Assembly: GCA_027494055.1 (NCBI GenBank) | Contig: JAOSJO010000003.1 | Location: 1 to 49,245, forward strand | DNA: 49,245 nt | Source of the DNA: Anaerolineae bacterium | GTDB lineage: Bacteria; Chloroflexota; Anaerolineae; Aggregatilineales; JAFGMM01 | Reading direction: 5' to 3' | Part shown: piece after piece, positions 38,774 to 46,839 of the stretch | Layout: the number at the start of each line of letters is the position of its first letter | How positions within the stretch are numbered: position 1 is the first letter of the stretch | Program-made: the position numbers and the translations under genes | Notes under the pieces: generated by a model | What the model was told of the DNA's origin: nothing | Databases searched by the model: none | The model's input: the letters and a program-made list of their open reading frames with translations, nothing else

Positions 38774-39512
38774 GCCCCGTCCCCGTCCACCACGCCGTCG
38801 AAGCGCACGGCGACGGTCACCGTCACCCCGGCCGGCCCGTACCGGTGCTTGAGCACCGTCGCCGCCGTCCAGTAGCCGGCCACGTCGTCCCACGCCCGCA
38901 GCCAGCCGCACCACGCCAGGTGCAGCCGCAGCGCCGCGTGCGAGGGCGGCAGCGCGGTGTCGGTCGCCGCCGCGTCCGCGTGGCGCGTCAGGCACAGCAG
39001 CACCGTGTCCGAGCGCGCCAGCGCGCCGCGCAGCGCCGGCAGCGCCTCCGCCAGCGCGACCGCGCCGCCGGGGGCGCGAAGCAGCGTCTCCACCCCGTCG
39101 AGCACGACGACGCCCGCGCCGCCGCCGGTGACCAGGTCGCGCAGGATGGGCGCCGCCTGGGCGCAGGGCTGGGGGCGGATCACCAGCAGCCGGTCGAGGG
39201 CCACGCCGCAGCGCGCGGCGTACGCCGGGTCGAAGGCCGCCGCCAGGTCGAGGTAGGCGGCGGCTTCGCCCAGGGCGTGCGCGGCGGCGATGGCTTTGAG
39301 CGCGAGCGTGCCCGCGCCGGCGGTGGGCGCGCTGACGACCTCGGTGAGGGCGCCGCGCGGGAGGCCGCCGCCCAGGAGGGCGTCGAGCGCGGGGAAGCCG
39401 GTCGGGAGGGCGGGGGGCGCGGCGGGCAGCGCCGCGCCGGGGCGCAGCGCGTCGCCTCCCAGCGCCGGTGGATGGCGGCGAGGGTTGCGGCGAAGTGGGC
39501 TTTGCGTTTCAA
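38770..39512 (-). CDS. imuA: ImuA-like RecA-fold protein of the SOS mutasome (frameshifted)
   Basis: The likely start is TTG 39512 (LKRKAHFAATLAAIHRRWE). After a slip near 39455 the RecA-like core reads TGFPALDALLGGGLPRGALT and VVSAPTAGAGTLALKAIAAA, a Walker A-like loop, then AAYLDLAAAFDPAYAARCGV, LLVIRPQPCAQAAPILRDLV and GAGVVVLDGVETLL (Walker B-like). About 247 residues. It is first in the operon imuA-imuB-DUF6504-dnaE2, downstream of a LexA-like box. Family placement rests on the RecA-like core plus the operon. Confidence 0.8.
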
Positions 39513-39547
39513 GCGCGTCTCAAATCATCTCTTAACCTGCTGGTTGC

Positions 39548-39565
39548 ATTATAGGACAAATGTTC
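39548..39565 (-). promoter_or_regulatory. LexA-like SOS box and -10 element of the imu operon
   Basis: On the minus strand GAACATTTGTCC (39565-39554) is close to the Gram-positive-type SOS box GAAC-N4-GTTC with one clear mismatch. It abuts a TATAAT -10 (39553-39548). A recognisable -35 is missing (CCGCCA at the spacing), so induction would depend on LexA release. The 119-base gap between imuA and the array holds nothing else clear. Confidence 0.55.
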
Positions 39566-39631
39566 TGATCTGGCGGTTAGGAAGGGGTTAGAATGTGAGG
39601 GGACGGTCAAGCTCTGGATTACTGGGCAGTA

Positions 39632-41456
39632 CGGTTCACCCCCCCGCACGCGCGTGGGGAATACGTGGGCAACGCCAGCACGGGCTTGCCCCGATACGGT
39701 TCACCCCCACGCGCGTGGGGAATACGCCGCTCGATGGTGGGGGGTGCGCGCAATGACAGGTTCACCCCCACGCGCGTGGGGAATACGGGGATGGTCGCCA
39801 CCACTGCGCCCCACGGCTTCCTTCACCCCCACGCGCGTGGGGAATACGGACGCACGCACCACGCGCGTGTACGTGGCGCGCGGTTCACCCCCACGCGCGT
39901 GGCGAATACGCCAAGCGCCAGAAATCCCCGTCGTGCCTTCGCGGTTCACCCCCACGCGCGTGGGGAATACCACGCGGCTGATGCTCTGCGCGACGGGCGC
40001 GACGGTTTCCCCCCCGCCCGGGGGGCCGCTACCCCCCCCCCCGTTTTTTTCCGCGCCCGGTTCACCCCCACGCGCGTGGGGAATACCACCAGACGGTGAA
40101 TGATCGGATACAAGGTTGAGCGGTTCACCCCCACGCGCGTGGGGAATACCACCACCGGACCTGTGGCCGACGCTTGCCGACGGTTCACCCCCACGCGCGT
40201 GGGGAATACGGGATGTCGCCGGGCGGGCCGAGCGTTCACCGCCGCCTTCACCCCCACGCGCGTGGGGAATACGGCATCAGCGCCCGCCCTTCACGCGCAG
40301 GTGCGGTTCACCCCCACGCGCGTGGGGAATACCGCGAACAGCGCAGCGGTGTCTGAAATGTCCGCGGTTCACCCCCACGCGCGTGGGGAATACTCCGCGC
40401 AGTCAGTTCGGCAATCATCTCGCCAGCGGTTCACCCCCACGCGCGTGGGGAATACTAAAGGCATTGGCGCGCAAGGCAGCGAACCGACGGTTCACCCCCA
40501 CGCGCGTGGGGAATACAGTTCCGGGCGTGATCTGATGACGGGCGTGGGTATCGGTTCACCCCCACGCGCGTGGGGAATACGCGGCGGAGTTCCAGCGCAT
40601 CTCACGGTACGCCGGTTCACCCCCACGCGCGTGGGGAATACCCGGGATATCGCGAGGCGCGACCGGTACTACGCGCTTCGGTTCACCCCCACGCGCGTGG
40701 GGAATACTCGCACCCGCGCCTTCGGCAGAGCCGTGACCGCGGTTCACCCCCACGCGCGTGGGGAATACCCGTGGGGCGCGTCCGGGCCGGCCGCTGGTTC
40801 ACCCCCACGCGCGTGGGGAATACGTGTGCGACGACTGTCCAACGCAAACGCGCCGGTTCACCCCCACGCGCGTGGGGAATAGCACAGGCGCGCTGGGGTT
40901 GAATAACGGTTCACCCCCACGCGCGTGGGGAATACGCGGGATGCGGATGCAGCCAGAGTCGGTTCACCCCACGCGCGTGGGGAATACGCGGCGACGCGGT
41001 GCCACGCGCGCGCCGGTTCACCCCCACGCGCGTGGGGAATACCGGAATCGCGCCGCGGCGCCGTGGGACCGTTCGGTTCACCCCCACGCGCGTGGGGCGC
41101 GACGTGGTACCGCTCTCGGTTCACCCCCACGCGCGTGGGGAATACCACGCGTTTTCACCGATGCGCATGGCCGCGATTCGGTTCACCCCCACGCGCGTGG
41201 GGAATACACCGGTGAGCTACGATAGCCGTGATCGGCTCGTTTCGGTTCACCCCCACCCCACGCGCGTGGGGAATACATCGGCGACACGTAACGGGCGCCC
41301 CGCCGTCGCCGGTTCACCCCCACGCGCGTGGGGAATACGCGCCCCACACCGAGCGCGGTGCAGCAGCGGCCTACGGTTCACCCCCCCACGCGCGTGGGGG
41401 AATACGTGGATCGCCGAAATGCGGTCAACCCCTTTGTCCACGGTTCACCCCACGCG
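39632..41456 (-). CRISPR. Type I-E CRISPR array, about 31 repeats and 30 spacers
   Basis: The 29-base repeat on + is CGGTTCACCCCC followed by ACGCGCGTGGGGAATAC; on the minus strand it starts GTATTCCCC and ends GTGAACCG, the type I-E pattern, with a 16-base palindrome CCCCACGCGCGTGGGG. Spacers are mostly 31-33 bases with a 60-61 base period. Repeats from 39697 to 40823 are nearly perfect, apart from a garbled unit at 40003-40057. From 40853 on, repeats and spacers show indels (AATAG at 40881, a lost base at 40960-40987, lost AATAC at 41097, extra bases at 41243-41276 and 41374-41405). The last repeat (41441-41456) is cut. Transcription would run on the minus strand from the cas side, but no leader is present. 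Confidence 0.97.
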
Positions 41457-42269
41457 AAGATACGCTCAGGAGCCGCCGCTCGCCGAAAGGCATCCCGGCA
41501 CGCAAGGCCTGCGGCTGTCGACCTTTGCCGTCCCCTCCGCCACCGTGCGAAATACCAGCAGGATGGTGATCTCCCAAGACGCTTGTAAGTCAGCGCCGGC
41601 GTCGTGTACACAAAGGACGGCTTAACCTTTGCCGGTGTGGATGGAAATGGCCAAACGCTGGGGAGTAATACGCCGACACGATCGCCGTGTGACACAGGCC
41701 ATTCAGCAGCACGTTGGCCGATAGGCGCGGTTGACCGGATCGCTGTTGCTTACCGATTCTGCCGGTCCTTAGATGCGGCCACTGAAGGCCACCGCCGGTG
41801 ACTTACAGCTTTGGCCTGGGCGTAGGCCTGGCGCACCGCTGGCCTTCCAATCCGCGTATCTGCTCCAGGCTGAGCTGGATTCGTACGACCTGCTCGAAGC
41901 GCACGGTGCACATGCGGCGGATGACTGCCAGCCGCTGCGCCGGGTCGGCGGCCAGGCGTGCCTGATGCAATAACCGATACGCCTTGCGCGTCTCGCCGCT
42001 GCCCTGGGCGTACAGGGCGCGTGCCGTCCTGACCCAGTCCACAGGAGCAGACAACCTCGTTGTTCGGCCAGCGTCTTGACCCGCGTGATAGGTGATGGAG
42101 GTGCCAGGATGAGCAGCGGGGTCGCCAGGGCGGCCGCCGGCGGCTGGGTGCGGCTCCCTTTTCGTCCACGAAGGCCACGCCCGCGCATCCTGCTCGAGCA
42201 GCCGTGTTCCAGATGCAGAATGGCTGAGGCTGTCGCTCAGGCTTGGAGCGGCTCGTGCGGGTTGCGCAT
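41457..42269 (-). pseudogene. cas1: Type I-E Cas1 integrase, indel-riddled and 3'-truncated
   Basis: Piecing frames gives a clear Cas1-E: start MRNPHEP... with an LEQD-AFVDEKG segment, then PITRVKTLAEQRGCLL, YAQGSGETRKAYRLLHQARL, AADPAQRLAVIRRM and LSLEQIRGLEGQRVRQAYAQ, which aligns with the hallmark 'QIRGLEGQRV' of I-E Cas1. Further on are an SGRIYKDRQ-like piece, KPSFVYTTPALTYKRL for 'LSFVYDIADLYK', and GLACRDAFR. About 270 codons are present of about 305. The frame then ends in a partial CRISPR repeat, so the C-terminal tail is lost. Start ATG at 42269. Cas1 with Cas2 integrates new spacers; here it cannot be whole as written. Confidence 0.85.
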
Positions 42270-42273
42270 AGTA

Positions 42274-42925
42274 TCACGTCTGAGCCCGTGCCAGCGACGC
42301 CTTGACCGATCCCTTGCCGCTGCCGATGCCTTGCCGCAGCGCGAGCAGAGCAACATAGCCGGGTCGATCACCTGCAGCACACCGTCCGAAGCGCACCGCC
42401 AGCAGGCTGGCGCGTGTGCATCCGTCCTCCGCGCGGTGGATGTGCGCCGCCGGCCCGACCCTCGCGCCCGACGCTGACGGTCCGGGCGCGGAAGGCGCTT
42501 AATCAGCCGCCTTGCGCTCCAGCCAGGCGCGCTGCTCTTCCTCGCGCAGCAGGCCGCGTCGTTTGCCGTCGCGCTTGACCGTGGGATTGGCGCGCAGCCG
42601 GAAGGCAGGCTTTAGCCGGCCTGGAATGCCGGTTGAAGAGGCTTGACGGCCGGGTTGTCGTCACGTACGCGCAACAGATAACCCGGTTCTGCCATCAGAA
42701 ACTGCCAGTCGGGCGCGTGGTCGGACTGCACCAGCAGGCACAGCCAGCATGGTCTGAGTACCCACTCGGGCGGCGGGTCAGCGCGAAAGAGGACGCGTGC
42801 GGCCCGCCGCCGCTGCATCGGGGAAACTGTCATCGCGTGCGGTGCATCTCATAGGCTTCGCTCGAAGTTCCGCGGCGGACGCGCCGGGAGCGCGGTCCAG
42901 GATCAGTCGGGAGGAGATTGTACCG
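42274..42925 (-). pseudogene. cas6e: Type I-E Cas6e crRNA endonuclease, indel-riddled
   Basis: The start region reads DPGPRSRRVRR and EAYEMHRT (family: 'LILDPRSRRVRRELANPYEMHRT'), then ARVLFRADPPPEWV, CLLVQSDHAPDWQFLMAEPG and AVKPLQPAFQAG. In another frame FRLRANPTVKRDGKRRGLLR and EEEQRAWLERKAAD match the Cas6e core exactly. Then VRFDGVLQVIDPAML and ALRQGIGSGKG lead to the C-terminus; the Gly-rich end is damaged and the stop is TGA at 42276-42274. Cas6e cuts pre-crRNA in the repeat hairpin and stays with Cascade. It lies between cas5e and cas1 in the standard I-E order. Confidence 0.88.
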
Positions 42926-42929
42926 GGAC

Positions 42930-43628
42930 TCACTCCTCATCGGCGAGGGCGGTTTGATGGTGATGTCACACGTGTAGCGCGCCCCAAAGGTGCGCCAGGG
43001 GCGACATCACCTCATCACGCCGCCGTACACCTGCGCCGGGCGCGCATTCCCGAAAACGCCCCCAGGCAGCTGGAGTTCTTTCAGCCGGCGGCCAATGCGG
43101 CCTGCAGCGGCGGATGATCACCCGCCCGCGTACACCGGACGCGACGGCTGTTCATGTACGGCCCAGGTAGATAGGCCAGGCGGGACGCTTTGGACGAAGC
43201 TGCCTCCAATCGCGCGATCATCTCAGGTGCTCCCTGCAGCGCGACCAGGAACGACGCATCGCGCAAGTAGTGCCACGACGGCGACCGTCTCCAGTTCGCC
43301 CGTACTGGCGGTCTTCTTGACCTTGCCCTCCAGCCGACATAACGCCGCCCACAACGGTGTGGTAGTCCACCAACGGCACCGGCCGATCGCAACGCGCACG
43401 CAACCGCAACTGCCGGGACAGGTCGCGCAGGTCGGCGTCGGCCCGCAGGCCCAGCGCGCAGGCCAACAGACCGATCGCCCGACTTGGTGGGTTCTGGCGC
43501 GCTGTCGCGCACGCTCCACCGGGCGCGCGCTCGCCCCCAGGCTTTGGCGGGCCCGCCAGTCTCAGGAACAGCATGTTGGCCGCCGGGTTGTCTATCCACG
43601 CACGCCGGCAGTCCGGGCGGTCAGCCAC
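42930..43628 (-). pseudogene. cas5e: Type I-E Cas5e Cascade subunit, indel-riddled
   Basis: The N-terminus MLFLRLAGPPKPGGE (ATG at 43574; an upstream in-frame ATG at 43628 is possible) is the Cas5e start 'NTLFLRLAGPLQSWGE'. It continues NPPSRAIGLLACALGLRADA, DLRDLSRQLRLRARCDRP and VPLVDYHTV. Other frames supply KVKKTASTGELETV, YLRDASFLVALQGAPEMIAR and GGVFGNARPAQVYGG. The end ITIKPP then ADEE-TGA at 42930. Cas5e holds the 5' handle of the crRNA in Cascade. Confidence 0.88.
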
Positions 43629-43632
43629 GCCT

Positions 43633-44738
43633 TCAGAGTCGTCGAGGAAGGGCAGACGTCTGCGTCAGCGCAGGCCAGTAATCCCATACCGACGTGAGGG
43701 CACGCTGGCCGTTCAGGTTGTAGGTGCTGCGCAAGCGCTCAACGTAGTCGGCCAGGAGGGCGCCGAGGCATCCATCAGCGACTGGCCGGCCGAAGGGCGT
43801 GCCCGGTTTGACGAAAACGTTGAGCATAAACCACCGGCGGAATTGGCGGCTGATCACGCGACCAGGATCCAGGTCGGGCCGCTGGGTTGGAGGCGGCGAA
43901 CGGGGTTCTGCTTGCCCATGGGCTGGGCCTGCGCCGCCGCATGCTTGGCGCCCTTTTGCACTGCGCAGCGGGCAACGTGTCGCCGCCCAGGTTGGTCATA
44001 GTTGTTCCCAGTGGACGTTGATGTAGCGGTAATAAGTTGCTGTTGAACTCAACGTCCCCGATCATCCGACGCCCGACTCGCCCGACAGGTCATCGACGGC
44101 AGTGTAATGATCAGAATTCACAGAACCAGCGCGTTGGTGGATGGTGCGTGAGCCACCCCTGCACTGCCGCGGCTACGTCCTCAAATGCCTCCGAGGTGGT
44201 CATGCGCCCGAACATAGCGATGTCCACCGAGCGTGGCTGGCGCCCAGTCGCCGGGTGATGATCATTAATCTTCACTTTGGGCCATTGTTTGGCGCCATGT
44301 TCCTGATAGAACGCCAGCATCTTACCGCCAGCGGTCATGGCTCGTCGTGGCCAGGAAGATCAGTGGCGCGTCTCAGCGGCGGTTGTTTCTGCTGCGTCAC
44401 CTGCAGGGCTCCTCGCCCTCGACCGGGCGCCTTGACGACTCGCGCCCGATTTCCGGGCACAAGGATATGCATAATGGCCCGCTACGGCCTCAGATCGCTT
44501 TCCGATCGCCTCCAGTTCGGCTGGATCAATGCCGGAAGCCGCTTGGTGCGCACATGAGCACCCGGTCCGGCCGCGTCAAACGCCTGCGGAATGCCTCGGA
44601 CTTTGCGCAAACTGCGCGAAGGCACTGGCGAGATGCGGCCCCGGCAGAGCCTGAAATAGGCGCGTCCTTAGAAACCGGTGTCGTCCGGTTCAGGTTAGCC
44701 GGCGCGTAGTTCTGCAGGAAATGCAGTTGAATCAACAT
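43633..44738 (-). pseudogene. cas7e: Type I-E Cas7e Cascade backbone subunit, indel-riddled
   Basis: AAGGAGG precedes ATG 44738. The start MLIQLHFLQNYAPANLNR is the Cas7e signature, followed by KDAPISG and ASRQCLRAV ('ARISSQCLKRA'). Further pieces are PRSVDIAMFGRMTTSEAFED and AAAVQ, then MIGDVEFNS with TNLGGDTL, and GKQNP ... FAASNPAA ('GKQNSFAAHNPP'). The end is FVKPGTPFGRPVADGCLGAL then LADYVERLRSTYNLNG. Six Cas7e copies line the crRNA. Every motif expected in order is present across frames. Confidence 0.92.
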
Positions 44739-44765
44739 GGTATCAATCCTCCTTCTTGTCTGGTG

Positions 44766-45262
44766 TTATGAAGAAAAGGTGCGAGAAATAGGCCGCGCCC
44801 ACTGGATCTGCACGAAACGCGCCGGGTGGTTCCAAACGCAGCACGACTCTTTCAGCAGACGTGGCCAATCCCACTCGCACTCGATTGGACTGCAGATAGT
44901 GAACACGCCTGGCGCAATCGGAACGGCAGCCTGGGTCTCATCGGCGTCCAGCAGAACTCGACACGACGGTTGAGCCCTGGCCGACCTGCTGAGCCCGGCG
45001 GGCACGGCACAGCGCAGCACCCAGGTCGTCGCGTCCGCCGCCGTCAACCAGCGGATACAACGTATAGAGACCAGGAAGAACGTCTCCTGGCGCTCGGGCA
45101 CGCCCCGCGCGGCGCAGGCGATCGAACAGGCCCAGCGTTGTCGCGGCTTCGGCAAGGGAGCTTTCCGGCGCTGCGTTTCAGGCGCGCCCGATCACCGGCG
45201 TCCAGACTGGCCAGGCGTTCACAGAAAGCGCGAGTATGTGGTCGGTAGGAACGGTCACTCAT
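44766..45262 (-). pseudogene. cse2: Type I-E Cse2 (CasB) Cascade small subunit, indel-riddled
   Basis: ATG 45262 overlaps the cse1 stop in ATGA, the normal operon coupling. The start is AFCERLASLDAGDRARLKRS then AGKLP. Later frames give VPERQETFFLV, RVLLDADETQ and WDWPRLLKESCCVWNHPARF, ending VQIQWARPISRTF, which matches the Cse2 C-terminal 'VDWPRLL.DL..W.HP.R.VQ..WAR.YF'. Cse2 binds along the Cascade belly and stabilises the R-loop. Confidence 0.85.
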
Positions 45263-46823
45263 GAGTCAAGATACTCCTTTCGTTTCTTTGCCAGCCGTAT
45301 GTCGGCCAGGATCTCTCCGCGCACCCGTTGCCGCAACGAGGCGGCGTCGTCACCCACCGCGGCGACGGCACCGTGGAAAGAATCGCGCGCCGCCCGCACA
45401 ACGGTATCAATCCAGTTGCGCCGTGCGGCGTTCGTTGCGCGGGTGCTGCCGCCGCCAGCACGAAGGCGCGAAAAGGCTCTGTCAGGGTGGCCCAGCACTC
45501 GCCCACCATGCGGTCGCGCAGCCCGCGGTGGCGTTCGACTTCTGGGATGTGCCGCGCAGGCACGGTGGAAGGTGGCGCGGATGATGTCGACACACTCGCT
45601 AGCGAAACGCAGGCTCAGTCACCATGTCACCCGCGTCCGGGTCACGCAGCAACGACGGCGGCACGTCGAAGCCGGCCTCCACCCACTGAACACCTTGGCC
45701 TTCATGCTCGGTGCGCAGTCCGATGCAGCGGGAAGCCGTAGCGATCCGAGTCGTCGGCCAACTCCGCCGACGATCGATTACCTTGGGGCGCAGCGTACGT
45801 TCAGAATCGCCAGATTGTGGTGAATGAGCCAGAAACAGGCTGCCGAACTCACGCCACAGGGCAAATCAGGTCGCGGCCGGACAGGGGTGGGTTTGGCGTT
45901 GCGTTGCTTCTCGGCCGGCGTCGATAGGCGGCGAATGGATCGAACCAGGCCGGCGCGCCATCCGGCCGGCATTCGCCCATCTCGAACACCATCGTGCGCA
46001 CGCCCTATACCGTGAGCGCGCCGCAGCGGCACATGGCCGGTCATTGGCTCTGTATGCAGGCGCACTCGACGTGCCGCAAAGGTCAGGCTGTGCAGGTAGC
46101 CAACCGCGGCCACCTCTTGCCCGCGCCGAACGATTGGCTCGCGTTGCCACCATGCCATGTCGGAGGAGTGTGCTCCGAACCTCAGGCTGATAGTCGGGCA
46201 GGAGCAGCCCGCGCGCCAGGCTGCGGAACAGACTGTCGCCGCCGGGCAAGACGTAGATGGGCGGAACGCCATTAATGGATGGCTTGATGCCCGCGCCGCC
46301 CGACGTGGCAAGGCCGGCAAGACGGCAAGTCCGGCTGCGGCACAGGCAGGACAGAACACCTGCGCAAGCTCAGGGCCGTGCCGGTAGTGGGTGACGGCTT
46401 TGCCGGCCGGAATCTCAGGCGCCAGATAGGCGACCGTCTTGGTCGCATCGCCCTTCGTGGCCTGAAGCGGCAGATCGGCGCTTTCGCAGAAACGCCGGTC
46501 CGGGTGAGAACAGGTCAAACCGGCCGGCATAGCGCCTGCCGAATGCCGACAGAGGCTCGTCCGGGAAGCGGTCCTGCCGCCACAGGTTCTGCAGGTCGGA
46601 CGGCCGGGTGGGGTTCAATGCGTCCTGCAGCACGGCTGGCAACAGCCGGTAGATGCCCACAACCACCAGCGGAGACGGATCGTGGATGGCGGTGACCTCG
46701 TGGGCGCGCCGGAGTGTCTGGTCGATGCCGGCCGGAATGGTCCGTCCGCCCGCGTCCTCAAGGGTGATCAGGGATCGTGCCACAGATTGAACGTCGGTTC
46801 GTCGTGCGGGGTCTGACTGGCAA
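45259..46823 (-). pseudogene. cse1: Type I-E Cse1 (Cas8e/CasA) PAM-recognition subunit, indel-riddled
   Basis: A GGAGG site stands near 46835 and the protein begins around 46823. The N-terminal TFNLWHDPW then ITLEDAGGRTIP is the Cse1 start. It continues LRRAHEVTAIHDPSPLVVVG, IYRLLPAVLQDALNP and RRYAGRFDLFSPGPAFL. The zinc/large domain shows PEIPAGKAVTHYRHGPE, AQVFCPACAAAGLAVLPA, then LPGGDSLFRSLA and WWQREPIVRRGQEVAAVGYL. The C-terminal helical bundle is WATLTEPFRAFVLAAAA and NWIDTVVRAARDSFHGAV, ending KKRKEYLDS. About 520 residues, normal length. Confidence 0.88.
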
Positions 46824-46839
46824 ACACCCTCCTTTCGCG

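Noticed and set aside
39654..41625. Long + and - strand ORFs across the array (repeating FTPTRVGNT or HPHARGEY peptides)
   Set aside because: They are translations of CRISPR repeats and spacers; the period of 60-61 bases and the palindromic repeat show the DNA is an array.
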